A stretch of 64,000 bases of DNA from Desulfovibrio sp. A2 (GCF_000226255.1 NZ_AGFG01000061.1:1-64000), one strand, 5' to 3'; positions 9,678 through 18,002 are shown, counted from the stretch's first letter. Translations and numbers: made by a program. Notes: a model not told the origin generated them from the sequence alone.

Positions 9678-9718
9678 TTGTGCAGGTTGTCCGCACAATG
9701 CGCGGAAAGATTGCACAA
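9678..9718. promoter_or_regulatory. TTGTGC / GCACAA repeats upstream of tatA
   Basis: TTGTGC (9678-9683) and GCACAA (9693-9698) form an inverted repeat with a 9-nt centre, and another GCACAA lies at 9713-9718, about 130-170 bp before tatA. It is a possible operator or mRNA leader structure. No promoter consensus is visible next to it. Confidence 0.25.
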
Positions 9719-9847
9719 GTTGGCGCAGATGGCCGGTTGGGCGTATGAGGCCGCATGCGCGTGCGGTGTCGGAAGCGTGTTCCGGCATGCACCGCGCGCG
9801 GCGGGCGGAACTCTTGCGCGCACCATGCGCCGGAACGGGTGGAAAAC

Positions 9848-10021
9848 ATGATCGGAGAACTGTTCCAGCCGATGCATCTGCTGGTGGTCGGCATCGTGGC
9901 GCTGTTCGTGTTCGGGCCGGACAAGCTGCCCCAGTTGGGCAGAACGTTGGGCAAGGCCGTGCGTGAACTGCGCGGGGCCATGAACGAGCCGGACGAAGTG
10001 ACCAAGGACTCCACCAGGTAG
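9848..10021 (+). CDS. tatA: Sec-independent translocase TatA/E family protein
   Basis: A 57-aa protein with the TatA layout: a short N-terminal membrane helix (MHLLVVGIVALFVFGPDKLP), the conserved FGPxKLP hinge, and an amphipathic helix (LGRTLGKAVRELRGAM) with a short acidic tail. TatA oligomers form the channel that exports folded proteins, in Desulfovibrionaceae including periplasmic hydrogenases and formate dehydrogenases. It is shorter than E. coli TatA (89 aa), but the minimal functional parts are present. TatB and TatC are not adjacent. I chose ATG 9848 as the only start that puts the helix at the N-terminus; GGTGG lies upstream. Confidence 0.92.
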   Translation: MIGELFQPMHLLVVGIVALFVFGPDKLPQLGRTLGKAVRELRGAMNEPDEVTKDSTR

Positions 10022-10146
10022 GTGGGCATTCCGGCCGCCGGGCCGGAGGGGCCACCCGGCCCCATGCGGGATTTCGGGCGGGGCGGATGCGGCGGTTGCC
10101 GTGTCCGCCCCGTTCGCGTTGCTTTCAGTGGGGGGGCGTTGCCGCG

Positions 10147-11424
10147 CTAGTGCGCGGCCCACCACCATGCGGCGGTCACGGCGGCCAGGCTGGCCACGCG
10201 GAACACCTGGCTCTGCACCAGCAGCGAAAGGCCCAGCCGGGGAGTGAAGATGCCGGTGTGTGAGGGAAGCTGGTGGCGCAGCGCCCGGATGGGCGTGGCG
10301 ATGATGGTGCCCAGCACCAGGGCCAGGGCGGTCTGGGCCGTGTCCAGCGAGCCCGCGTCCAGCAGGGCCGCCGCTGCGGCGACCCCGGCCGAGAATTCGG
10401 CGGCGGCGGAAAACACCACCACCCCGGCGGCCTGCACCGGCAGGATGGCCAGGCCAAGGCCCCCTGTCACCCCTGTCGCCCCTATTGCAAGGTCGCGCAG
10501 GGCGTCGAACACCCCGGCCTGATGCAGGGCGTACATGGCAAGGTAGGTGGGCGCGGTGAACAGCGCCATCCTGCCTATGCGCTTGCGGAACCGCGACCTC
10601 ATCAGCGCCAGCGCCGCCCGCAGGCGCTCCGCCAGGGTGGCGGGCGCGGCCAGACCGGGGGATGCGGCCGGAGCGGGGGATGCGGCGCGGGTATCGCCGG
10701 ACGGCATGCCCCCGTCTGCTCCCCCGTTCGTGCGGCCGTTTGTGCGCCCCTTAGTGCGTCTGGTGAGCAGCAGCACCAGCGCCGTGCGCAACAGGGCCGC
10801 CACGCCGTTCAGCGCCAGGTAGATGATGCCCGCCGTGCGCGCCAGCGGCCCCACCACGAAGAAGGTGGTGGGCAGGTGCAGCAGGAACACCGGCAGGCCG
10901 GAATTGAGCAGGTACGACAGGCGCAGCTGGCGTGCGGAAAGCCGCCCGGCCGTGTGGGCCTCCATGAGCAGGGAGTTGGACGCGGCGGCGGACAGGAAGG
11001 CCGTGGCGAAGGCCGCGCCGCTGTCGTCGGGCAGGCGGCCCCAGCGGGTTACCGGGCGGGCCAGCCGCGCCAGCAGCGGCGTCCAGCCGAAGGCTTCCAC
11101 GGCCAGGCCCATGGCCAGCCCCACGCCCATGGTCACCAGCATGTGCAGCAGGGGGCGCACCAGCCCCGGCCATGCCGTGCGCCAGGCCAGCAGGCCGGGA
11201 TCGCGGGCCAGGATGGCCCCCAGGGCCACGGCGCAGGCCAGCAGCGGCAACGCCAGCCCCATGCGCGAAACCCGGCGTCCGCCCCTTTCCCGTCGGCTCC
11301 GTCCGCCCTGCCCGCGAACCGGCCCATGCTCCTGCAAGGTCGCGGAAGACGAGGGAACGCCTTGCGCGGCGGGCGGCAGGGACGGAGTGGATGGGTCGTG
11401 ATGGCGAGGGGGCTGGGTGGTCAT
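10147..11424 (-). CDS. Gate-domain (nucleoside-recognition-like) membrane protein
   Basis: A 425-aa polytopic membrane protein with roughly eight helices. It has a gate-like segment (FATAFLSAAASNSLLMEAH) and a C-terminal motif LRHQLPSHTGIFTPRLGLSL. These align with SLAFFSSVASNSLLAESYE and FRHQFPSYAGYFTPGLAAEL in the protein at 47619-48590, so the two are paralogues. A Gly/Arg/Ala-rich loop between helices (about 230-275) is absent from that paralogue. Gate-domain proteins are thought to act in nucleoside, ion or spore-related transport; the substrate here is unknown. The start is uncertain: ATG 11424 lacks a Shine-Dalgarno, and the ATG at 11261 (MGLALPLLACAVAL) just before the first helix is an alternative. 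Confidence 0.78.
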   Translation of the reverse strand: MTTQPPRHHDPSTPSLPPAAQGVPSSSATLQEHGPVRGQGGRSRRERGGRRVSRMGLALPLLACAVALGAILARDPGLLAWRTAWPGLVRPLLHMLVTMGVGLAMGLAVEAFGWTPLLARLARPVTRWGRLPDDSGAAFATAFLSAAASNSLLMEAHTAGRLSARQLRLSYLLNSGLPVFLLHLPTTFFVVGPLARTAGIIYLALNGVAALLRTALVLLLTRRTKGRTNGRTNGGADGGMPSGDTRAASPAPAASPGLAAPATLAERLRAALALMRSRFRKRIGRMALFTAPTYLAMYALHQAGVFDALRDLAIGATGVTGGLGLAILPVQAAGVVVFSAAAEFSAGVAAAAALLDAGSLDTAQTALALVLGTIIATPIRALRHQLPSHTGIFTPRLGLSLLVQSQVFRVASLAAVTAAWWWAAH

Positions 11425-11972
11425 GCTCGGCTGGGGGATGCGTTGCGGGTTGTACCGACGCGGCAGGGCGCGGCAGGGCGCGGCAGGGCGCGGCAGGGCG
11501 CGGCAGGGCGCGGCGGATGCCGGGGGACGGTCAGGTGGGGACGCTGCGGGGGTTGTAGGCCCGGCGGCGGCCGCGCGCAAGGAAAAACCGTGTCCGTCTG
11601 CTTCCGTTTGGGCCCGCTGCGCGTGCGGCCCGCACGGCATGCACGGGCGGTTCGCCTTTGTCCGTCGCGGTTCCGCAGGCTGCTCCGGAATCCACGTCCG
11701 TCGCCGCGCGCGGTCCACCCGGCAACGCCCCGAACCCTTGGCCGGGGCGGGTGGCCCTTTGCCGGGAAAGGCGCTATATTCCGCCCGTCGACAGGGCGCG
11801 GGCCGGGATGAACACGTTCGCCGCCGCGCCGACACTCGGGCGTCATCATCCGGGTGCGGTTGCGACATCGCATGCTCCACGTGGCCGGAATACGGCCGGG
11901 ACGGCATGCGCGGCATCTCTATCAGGGCCACAGGGGACGGCGGCTACGCTGGCGTCCGGCCGGGAGGGATCA
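11425..11972. other. Divergent intergenic region
   Basis: It separates the minus-strand gate-domain gene from cheV. ORFs on both strands run through it but have repeat-driven composition and no ribosome binding sites. It contains the 10-bp tandem repeat at 11459-11514. A -10-like TATATT lies near 11773-11778, but I see no convincing -35. Confidence 0.45.
11459..11514. repeat. 10-bp tandem repeat CGGCAGGGCG (about 5.5 copies)
   Basis: Five exact copies of CGGCAGGGCG (11461-11510) plus partial units on both sides. It lies 35 bp upstream of the annotated start of the gate-domain gene. Such arrays vary in copy number by slippage. Confidence 0.9.
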
Positions 11973-13076
11973 ATGGGGCAGACCGGCATTCTTCTGGAAT
12001 CCGGCACCAACGAGCTCGAAATCGTCGAGTTCTATGTGGACGAGGCCACGCCCGGTGGTTCCGCCAATGGCGGGACGGACGGCGGGACCGCCGGCGGGGC
12101 GTGCGGGGATGCACCCGGCGGGATGCCGGCCTTCGGCATTGCCGGTGCGCCGCCCTGCGGTTCGCTGCGGCGGCGGTACGGCGTCAACGTGGCCAAGGTG
12201 CTGGAAATCATCCGCATGCAGCCGGTCACCGCGCTGCCGCAGATGCCCCACCCGGCGGTGATGGGGGCCTTTCCGCACCGCGACGGCCGGGTCATCCCGC
12301 TGGTGGACCTGGCGACGTACCTGGGCATAGAGCGCGACCCGCACGGCGAGCCCAAGATCATCGTCACGGAATTCAACACGGTCATCACCGGGTTCCTCGT
12401 TTCCGGGGTGAACCGCATCCACCGCATCAGCTGGACCTCCGTGGAGGCTCCCGGCCGTTTCCTGCAGGAGGCTAGCCGCAACTCCATCACCGGCATGGTG
12501 CGGCTGGACGAGTTGGTGGTGTTTCTGCTGGACATGGAAAGCATCGTGGCCGAGATGCACCCGGAGCTGTCCATCCGCATGGAACGGCCGTTCGCGGCAT
12601 CGCCCGCCGGTTCGCTGCAAACATCTGACGCCGCCCCGGATGACGCGGCCAGCCAGCCCCCGCGCCGCTATCGCATCCTGCATGCCGACGATTCCGGCAG
12701 CGTGCGCCGTCTGGTGCGCAGCCTGATGGAGGCTGGCGGCCGGTTCGAACTGCTTCAGGCCAACGATGGGCAGGAGGCGTGGGAGATGCTGGACGGGCTG
12801 CGGCGCGAGGCAGACGCCAAGGGCGCTCCCCTGTCCGATCTGGTGCAGGCGGTGATCTCGGACATCGAGATGCCCCGCATGGACGGCCTGACCCTGTGCC
12901 GCCGCATCAAGGAAGACCCGGCCCTGCGCGCGCTGCCGGTGGCGCTGTTCTCGTCGCTGGTGTCGGAACGGCTGGGCCACAAGGGCGAATCCGTGGGCGC
13001 GGACGCCCAGTTCGCCAAGCCGGACCTGCAATCGCTCAGCCAGAAGATGCTGGAATTGCTGGGCGAGCAGGTTTAG
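11973..13076 (+). CDS. cheV: Chemotaxis protein CheV (CheW-receiver fusion)
   Basis: A 367-aa coupling protein joining a CheW-like domain (about 1-205) to a receiver domain (about 225-367). CheV links chemoreceptors to CheA and tunes adaptation through phosphorylation. The receiver is intact: acidic pair in HADDSG, phospho-acceptor in VISDIEMPRMDG (Asp297) and Lys in FAKPD. The CheW part holds a Gly/Ala-rich insertion (about residues 28-60, GGSANGGTDGGTAGG) that is unusual. ATG 11973 follows GGGAGGGATCA, a strong ribosome binding site; upstream in-frame sequence is non-coding in character. No other che genes adjoin. Its 3' end converges on the minus-strand sigma54 unit at 13.3-13.5 kb. Confidence 0.94.
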   Translation: MGQTGILLESGTNELEIVEFYVDEATPGGSANGGTDGGTAGGACGDAPGGMPAFGIAGAPPCGSLRRRYGVNVAKVLEIIRMQPVTALPQMPHPAVMGAFPHRDGRVIPLVDLATYLGIERDPHGEPKIIVTEFNTVITGFLVSGVNRIHRISWTSVEAPGRFLQEASRNSITGMVRLDELVVFLLDMESIVAEMHPELSIRMERPFAASPAGSLQTSDAAPDDAASQPPRRYRILHADDSGSVRRLVRSLMEAGGRFELLQANDGQEAWEMLDGLRREADAKGAPLSDLVQAVISDIEMPRMDGLTLCRRIKEDPALRALPVALFSSLVSERLGHKGESVGADAQFAKPDLQSLSQKMLELLGEQV

Positions 13077-13297
13077 AAAGCTGCCGTTGGGAATGCCGGG
13101 GCGGGCGCGTTTTTTACTCGCCCAGGCCGCCCGTTTTTTCCGTCCCGCCGCTGTTTCTTTCGTGCCCCGAGGGCTTGGCCTTGGGGCGCTTTTGCGTCGT
13201 CCCCGGCACGGTTTCCCGCGCGCGCCCTCGTCCCGCGTTCGCTGTCTGCCGCCCCGCCGTTGCGCCCTCCTGTCTGATCTTCTGCCCGGAATGCGTG

Positions 13298-13471
13298 CAG
13301 GGCGCGTCGTTCCTTCCGGAACGACGCGCCCTGATTTCGCCCGCGACGCACCGACTGCGCCACGGACCCCTGCGATGGAATGCGTCCGACGCATTCCCCC
13401 GTACCGGCTGGCCTTGTCCAACCGCCCTCCGGCACGGATCGGGCATCGACCGACATGCCCGTTGTCTGTTG
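13298..13471 (-). ncRNA. Candidate sigma54-dependent structured small RNA
   Basis: Starting at the start site predicted from the sigma54 promoter at 13483-13497 and reading on the minus strand, the sequence can form four hairpins in a row. (a) GGGCAT...ATGCCC (13441-13460). (b) A 9-bp helix with one G-U pair (13399-13407 with 13429-13437). (c) GGAATGCGTC/GACGCATTCC around one central base (13377-13397). (d) A 16-bp perfect stem CAGGGCGCGTCGTTCC with a 4-nt loop (13298-13333). No ORF with a ribosome binding site and plausible codon use is present. The last hairpin is not followed by a U-tract on this strand, so the 3' end is a guess. The RNA is inferred from promoter and structure only. Confidence 0.45.
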
Positions 13472-13482
13472 CCATATACTTA

Positions 13483-13497
13483 CCAAGAAGCGTGCCA
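13483..13497 (-). promoter_or_regulatory. Sigma54 -24/-12 promoter
   Basis: On the minus strand the sequence is TGGCACGCTTCTTGG, against the consensus TGGCACG-N4-TTGC. The -24 element and the spacing are exact; the only deviation is the last base of the -12 element (G for C). The predicted start is near 13471. Three enhancer-like sites lie upstream at 13602-13687 and an NtrC-type activator gene upstream of those, the classical sigma54 order. Confidence 0.6.
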
Positions 13498-13538
13498 CCC
13501 GCGTCGCGAGTCTGTGTCTTTTGCGTATGGGCAATAAT

Positions 13539-13556
13539 TGCACATAATTATGTGCA
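13539..13556. promoter_or_regulatory. 18-bp perfect palindrome TGCACATAATTATGTGCA
   Basis: A perfect AT-rich palindrome in very GC-rich surroundings. It lies between the enhancer array (13602-13687) and the sigma54 promoter (13483-13497). It could be an operator for a second, dimeric regulator. The AT-rich block might also aid the DNA bending (IHF-like) that sigma54 activation needs. The binding protein is unknown. Confidence 0.55.
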
Positions 13557-13601
13557 TTATGGCGCGTTGATGCAGAGGGCGGTGTTGCGCTGGGCATGGA
13601 G

Positions 13602-13687
13602 TGTCCGTGATCGCGGACACAATCAAAGAGGTGTTCGTCCGTGATCGTGGATAGGCGTGCGCGCGGTGTTGTCCGGGATGGCGGACA
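13602..13687. promoter_or_regulatory. Three phased TGTCC-N8-GGACA enhancer sites
   Basis: TGTCCGTGATCGCGGACA (13602-13619), a degenerate copy CGTCCGTGATCGTGGATA (13636-13653) and TGTCCGGGATGGCGGACA (13670-13687) start exactly 34 bp apart, in the same orientation. Their centres lie about 139, 173 and 207 bp upstream of the predicted sigma54 start. This fits upstream activating sites bound cooperatively by an NtrC-type activator, probably the product of the adjacent 13790-15658 gene. Confidence 0.65.
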
Positions 13688-13789
13688 GTGTTGGTCACCC
13701 AAGGTGGGAGCGGCACGAGAAGTGGGTGGAAACGGGCCGGTGAGGCGGTGATGCTGCGCGGCTGCCCGGAGCAGACAGCAAGCGGCGCA

Positions 13790-15658
13790 TCAGCGCGGCG
13801 ATACGCCGTGCTTGCGCAACAGGTCGTACAGATGCGAGCGGGAAAGCCCCGAAAGGTCGCAGGCGGCGCGGATGTCGCCCCCGGCCCGGCGCATCAGTTC
13901 GCGCAGGTAGGTGGCGAACTGGGCGTCGCGGAAGTCGAAGAAGCGGGGCAGTTCGCCGGGGAAACTGGGGGGCTGCGCCGCCTGCCGGGCGTCGGGCATG
14001 TCGCCGTCCGTACCGTGCTGTGGATGGGCGGCCAGTGCCGCGCCGTTGCCGCCCGTGCTGGCATGGGGCGCTGCGGCGCGTTCCGGGGGCGGTGCGTAAT
14101 GGGGCGAGGTGTAGATGGCGTAGGGCGCGCGCGGCCCCCATCCGGGTGAGGCGCCCGTCCCGTCCTTCGCTCCCGTACCGGCAGCTCGCCCGGTAGGGGC
14201 GGTGTGGGAAGTCTGGGCGGCCGGTTCGTTCCCGCTCGTTCCGGGCGTTTCCCCCAGGCTGTCCAGCGGTCGCCGTGCATCGTCCGTGGCGTGCCGGGGC
14301 AGTTCCGGTCCCGCCATGTCAAGGACTGCGGTGTGCGGCCCCGTCGTGCCCGTCGTGCCAGTCAAGTCGGTCGTGTCGGTAGCGGCCTTGCCAGCGGGGG
14401 CCTGCCCGGCCCCGTACAGGCAGGATGGTCCGCCCAATCCCGCCAGTCCCGCCGGTCTGGCCAATCCTGCCGTTGCCACCGCGCCGTTGCGTGCGGCGGC
14501 GCGTGCCAGGCAGATGCGCAGGTAGTCGGGCAGGTGGCGGGCGAACAGCTTGGGCGCGTCCTGCGAGGCCAGCACCGCGCGTTCCAGGGTGTGGATGAGT
14601 TCGCGCACGTTGCCCGGCCAGTGGTAGGCCAGCAGCGTTTCATGGAAGTCCGGCGAGATGTCCTTTTCCGGCAGGGCGAAGCGCGCCCAGATGCGCGGCA
14701 GGTAGTGCCCGGCGAGAGCGGTGACGTCTTCGCACCGCTCGCGCAGCGGGGGGATGTTCACCACCACGGTGCGCATGCGGTACAACAGGTCGCTGCGAAA
14801 GGTGCTGCGCTCGGCCATGTCTTCCAGGTCGCGGTTGGTGGCGGCGATCAGGCGGAAATCGCTGGTGATTTCCGTGCGCCCGCCCACCGGGCGAAAGCGG
14901 TGTTCCTGCAGCACGCGCAAAAACATCTTCTGCATCGACAGCGGCAGTTCACCCACCTCGTCCAGGAACAGCGTGCCCCTATCGGCTTGCAGCACCAGCC
15001 CGTCGCGGTTGGAATCCGCCCCGGTGAAGGCCCCCTTGCGATGGCCGAACAGGATGGACCCGGCCAGCGAGCGCGGCAGCGAGGCGCAGTCCACGGCCAC
15101 GAAAGGCGCGGCGGCGCGGGGGCTGTTGTCGTGGATGGCCCGGGCGAACAGTTCCTTGCCCACGCCCGTCTCGCCGGTGACCAGCGCGGCGGCGTCGCTG
15201 CCCGCCGCCTCTGCCACCACGTCCAGGCAGCGGCGGATGGCCGTGCTCACCCCCACGATGGAATGCTTCAGGCGCGACGAGGGGCGCTGGGCGGGCAGCC
15301 GGGCGCGGTAGTCCAGGGCGCGCAACAGCGGCAGCACCACGCGGTCGGCGGGCAAGGGCTTGCGCAGCCATTCCCAGGCCCCGTGGCGGATGGCCCGCTC
15401 CGCGCCGTCCGGGTCGCCCCCTTCGGCGGTGACGATGATCTCCGGCTGGCCGGGCAGGGCGCGCAGGCCGGGCATGGCCTCCACGCCGTTGCCGTCGGGC
15501 AGGGTGGCGGCCAGGAATACCACGTCGGCGTCGTCGGCCAGCAGGCGGCCCTCGGCCAGCCCGCCCGCGCGCGAGGCCCGGTGCCCCAGCCCCTCTGCAA
15601 TGCCCGCCACCAGTTGGGCGAAGGCGGCGTCGGCGTCGATGATCAGCACGTGGGCCAT
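13790..15658 (-). CDS. Sigma54-dependent activator, receiver-AAA+-Fis, atypical receiver
   Basis: A 622-aa NtrC-family regulator. Receiver (1-120): the acidic pocket (IIDADAAF) and the conserved Lys (LRKPL) remain, but the phospho-acceptor position reads VVFLAATLPDGNG, with Ala where Asp is expected. AAA+ domain (about 140-380): Walker A GETGVGKE near 165, and GAFTGAD near 205, the loop that contacts sigma54. A long Thr/Gly/Ala/Pro-rich linker (about 400-560) is abnormal in length. A C-terminal Fis-type helix-turn-helix follows (GDIRAACDLSGLSRSHLYDL). Phosphorylation-independent control is therefore likely. ATG 15658 begins the receiver; upstream extension is non-coding. The enhancer sites and sigma54 promoter at 13.5-13.7 kb lie directly downstream on the same strand and are its likely target. 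Confidence 0.92.
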   Translation of the reverse strand: MAHVLIIDADAAFAQLVAGIAEGLGHRASRAGGLAEGRLLADDADVVFLAATLPDGNGVEAMPGLRALPGQPEIIVTAEGGDPDGAERAIRHGAWEWLRKPLPADRVVLPLLRALDYRARLPAQRPSSRLKHSIVGVSTAIRRCLDVVAEAAGSDAAALVTGETGVGKELFARAIHDNSPRAAAPFVAVDCASLPRSLAGSILFGHRKGAFTGADSNRDGLVLQADRGTLFLDEVGELPLSMQKMFLRVLQEHRFRPVGGRTEITSDFRLIAATNRDLEDMAERSTFRSDLLYRMRTVVVNIPPLRERCEDVTALAGHYLPRIWARFALPEKDISPDFHETLLAYHWPGNVRELIHTLERAVLASQDAPKLFARHLPDYLRICLARAAARNGAVATAGLARPAGLAGLGGPSCLYGAGQAPAGKAATDTTDLTGTTGTTGPHTAVLDMAGPELPRHATDDARRPLDSLGETPGTSGNEPAAQTSHTAPTGRAAGTGAKDGTGASPGWGPRAPYAIYTSPHYAPPPERAAAPHASTGGNGAALAAHPQHGTDGDMPDARQAAQPPSFPGELPRFFDFRDAQFATYLRELMRRAGGDIRAACDLSGLSRSHLYDLLRKHGVSPR

Positions 15659-15744
15659 GGGTGTTCCGTGGGTGTCGGGACCGGTTGCGGGGCCTGCTTG
15701 CGGGAGTTTCAGTGGGGTCAGGATGCCGGGGGAGGCTGGCCCGA

Positions 15745-17004
15745 TCAGGCCCGCACGAACAGGCCGGGGGCAAGGCCTTCGTGGGTGCAGTGCAGCACCC
15801 CCGCCATGCCGGGGTGCAGCTGGTCCACCAGTTCGCCCTTGTGGTTTTCCAGCCTGAAATCGCCGGGGAAAAGTTCCGGGCGGCGCAGGCCGGGCAGCAG
15901 GATTTCCATGGGCTTTGCCGCGCGCCACGGGGCGCGCACGGAAACGTGCCACGCGCCGTCCCCAGCGGGCTGCTCGATGCGCGCCACCACCGGGCGGCGC
16001 ATGGCGTCGTGCGGCAGCCCCCGGTTCAGCCGCTTGCCGCCGGGCAGGAAAAAGCCCGTGGACAGCGGCCTGCTGGCGGTGTTCAGCAGTTCGTACAAAT
16101 AGTCTTCATGCCGGAACGTGCGCCGGGCAAGGTCGTCCAGGGCGGTGCGGTAGGCGTCCGTCACCTGGGCCACGTAGCCCGCGCTCTTCACCCGGCCCTC
16201 GATTTTCAGCGAGGCCACGCCCACGGCGGCGAACCAACGCACGTACTTCACCAGGCACAGGTCGTTGGGGGCCCAGAAGCTGGAATGGAACGGGCCGTCC
16301 TGCACCGCCTCCCACGCGATTTCTCCGGGGCGGGTCTTTTCCTCCACGGCCAGGGCCATGCCCTGGTACTCGAAGCGGCAGGGGTGGGTGCACTGGCCGA
16401 GGTTGGCCGGGCGGTTGTTCATCCACGCGGAAAGCAGGCAGTGGCCGGACACGGCCAGGCACACGGCCCCGTGCACGAAGGCCTCGAATTCCAGGCCGGG
16501 GCAGGCCCGGAGCAGGGCGCGGATGGAGGGGACATCCAGTTCGCGCGCCATGTTCACGCGGGTGGCCCCCATGTCCTGCCAGAACAGGGCGGCCTCGGCG
16601 TTGGCGGTGTTGGCCTGGGTGGAGATGTGCAGCGGCAGGCGCGGGGCGCGGCGGCAGGCCATGCGGACAACGCCGGGGTCGGCCACGATCAGGGCGTCCA
16701 TGCCGGCGGCGTCGGCCTCTTCGATGGCGGCTTCCACGTCGCGCAGGTGGCGCTGGTGGGGCAGGCTGTTCAGGCAGTAGTAGGCGCGCGCCCCTGCGGC
16801 ATGGGCGCGCCGGGCCGCTTCCGGCAGTTCGTCGGGCGAAAAGCCCTGCGCGCCCGCGCGCAGGTTGGGGCCGCGCCCGCCCAGGTAGACGGCGCTTGCG
16901 CCATAGCGCAGGGCCGCGTCCAGCTTTTCCATGTCGCCCGTCGGGGCGAGCAGTTCTGGCAGTGCGGGGTGGGCGGGAGTGTTCGTGCCGTTGCCGATGG
17001 TCAT
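15745..17004 (-). CDS. U32-family peptidase-like protein (TrhP/YegQ type)
   Basis: A 419-aa protein of the U32 family. Relatives are annotated as collagenase-like proteases; several (TrhP/YegQ) act with an Fe-S cluster in tRNA uridine hydroxylation. The family signature is present around residue 175 (EAFVHGAVCLAVSGHCLLS), followed by CTHPCRFEY, giving the four Cys expected to hold a cluster. The N-terminus has the typical ELLAPTGDMEKLDAALRYGA opening. ATG 17004 is the first start before that segment. It lies just downstream of the PHP phosphoesterase gene on the same strand (110-nt gap), possibly co-transcribed. Substrate not predictable. Confidence 0.88.
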   Translation of the reverse strand: MTIGNGTNTPAHPALPELLAPTGDMEKLDAALRYGASAVYLGGRGPNLRAGAQGFSPDELPEAARRAHAAGARAYYCLNSLPHQRHLRDVEAAIEEADAAGMDALIVADPGVVRMACRRAPRLPLHISTQANTANAEAALFWQDMGATRVNMARELDVPSIRALLRACPGLEFEAFVHGAVCLAVSGHCLLSAWMNNRPANLGQCTHPCRFEYQGMALAVEEKTRPGEIAWEAVQDGPFHSSFWAPNDLCLVKYVRWFAAVGVASLKIEGRVKSAGYVAQVTDAYRTALDDLARRTFRHEDYLYELLNTASRPLSTGFFLPGGKRLNRGLPHDAMRRPVVARIEQPAGDGAWHVSVRAPWRAAKPMEILLPGLRRPELFPGDFRLENHKGELVDQLHPGMAGVLHCTHEGLAPGLFVRA

Positions 17005-17114
17005 GTCTTCGGTTTCGATATGGTTTGGCGGCGGGCGGCCCGCCGGGTTTCGCGAAATCAGGGATCGTGCGGCCAGCGAGGTCCGCGGGATCGATTCCGG
17101 TGGACGCGGCGCGC

Positions 17115-18002
17115 CTACACCGGCAGGCCCTGGCGGAGCCGGCGCGCCTTCAGGTCGTCGAGCACGGCGGTGGTCACGCGCAGGCCGCCGCGCCCCCGCC
17201 CCAGCGAGATGCCGGGCTTGCCCGCGCCGTGGTAGTCCGAGCCGCCGGTAAGCGCCAGCCCGTGCCGGGCGGCCATGTCCACGCAGCGGCGGGTGTCGGC
17301 CTGGGAATGTTCGCTGTGGTAGGCCTCTATGGCGTCCAGTCCGTGGCGCTTCAGGTCGGCCACGGTGTCGTCCAGCCATTCGGCAAAGCCGTTGCCGGGG
17401 TAGCGGAACAGCATGGGGTGGGCCAGGGCCACGGTGGCCCCCACGGAATGCAGCAGGCGCACCCCGTCCGCCGGGGACAGGGTTTCCTTGGCCACGTAGG
17501 CGCGGCCGCCGGGGCCGATATACCGGTCGAAGGCCGTCTGCGGCGTGGGCACGTAGCCCTTCTGGTGCAGGATGCGCGCGAAGTGCAGGCGGCTTACCGA
17601 TTCGCCGCCGGAAATGGCCTCCACCTCGGCGTACTCGATGTCCACGCCGCACTGGCGCAATTGCGCCGCGATGCGGCGGTTGCGGGCGGCCCGGTGGTCG
17701 CGCAGTTGGGCCAGGGTGGCGTCCAGCGCGGTGGGGCCGCCGTCGCCTTCGGGCAGCCACAGCCCCAGGATGTGCAGTTCGCCGTGTTCGCAGCGCACGC
17801 CAAGTTCGCAACCCCGGATGACCTCCAGGCCGCGTTGGCGTCCTTCGCGCACGGCTTCGTCGAGGCCGGACGTGGTGTCGTGGTCGGTGAGGGCGATGGC
17901 CGCCAGTTTGGCGGCGGCCGCCTTGCGCACCAGTTCGGCCGGGCTGTCGCTGCCGTCGGAGGCGGTGGAGTGGGAATGCAGGTCTATGAAACGGATGGAC
18001 AT
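17115..18002 (-). CDS. PHP-domain phosphoesterase (RNase AM / TrpH type)
   Basis: A 295-aa PHP-fold metal-dependent phosphatase. The metal-site motifs are all visible: DLHSHSTASDGS at residues 6-17, LTDHDTTSGLDE near 40, RGCELGV near 68, VALAHPMLF near 200 and GGSDYHG near 255. Close relatives (YciV/TrpH, RNase AM) hydrolyse 3',5'-nucleoside bisphosphates and trim RNA 5' ends. ATG 18002 starts right before the first motif; the upstream in-frame region lacks a ribosome binding site. It reads toward the U32 gene. The exact substrate is inferred from family only. Confidence 0.9.
   Translation of the reverse strand: MSIRFIDLHSHSTASDGSDSPAELVRKAAAAKLAAIALTDHDTTSGLDEAVREGRQRGLEVIRGCELGVRCEHGELHILGLWLPEGDGGPTALDATLAQLRDHRAARNRRIAAQLRQCGVDIEYAEVEAISGGESVSRLHFARILHQKGYVPTPQTAFDRYIGPGGRAYVAKETLSPADGVRLLHSVGATVALAHPMLFRYPGNGFAEWLDDTVADLKRHGLDAIEAYHSEHSQADTRRCVDMAARHGLALTGGSDYHGAGKPGISLGRGRGGLRVTTAVLDDLKARRLRQGLPV

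Noticed and set aside
10079..10113. Hairpin after tatA as a terminator
   Set aside because: The stem GGGGCGGA/TCCGCCCC is followed by GTTCGCG without a T-run; evidence too weak.
11459..11514. Possible CRISPR-like array
   Set aside because: Units are contiguous 10-mers without spacers; a simple tandem repeat.
10273..11811. Long plus-strand open frame antisense to the gate-domain gene
   Set aside because: Gln/Gly/Arg-rich shadow of the opposite strand's membrane protein, with no ribosome binding site and no family features.
14204..17235. Long plus-strand open frames opposite the NtrC-type and U32 genes
   Set aside because: Composition (Gly/Gln/Arg/His runs) is typical of antisense frames in high-GC DNA; the minus-strand genes have full family motifs.
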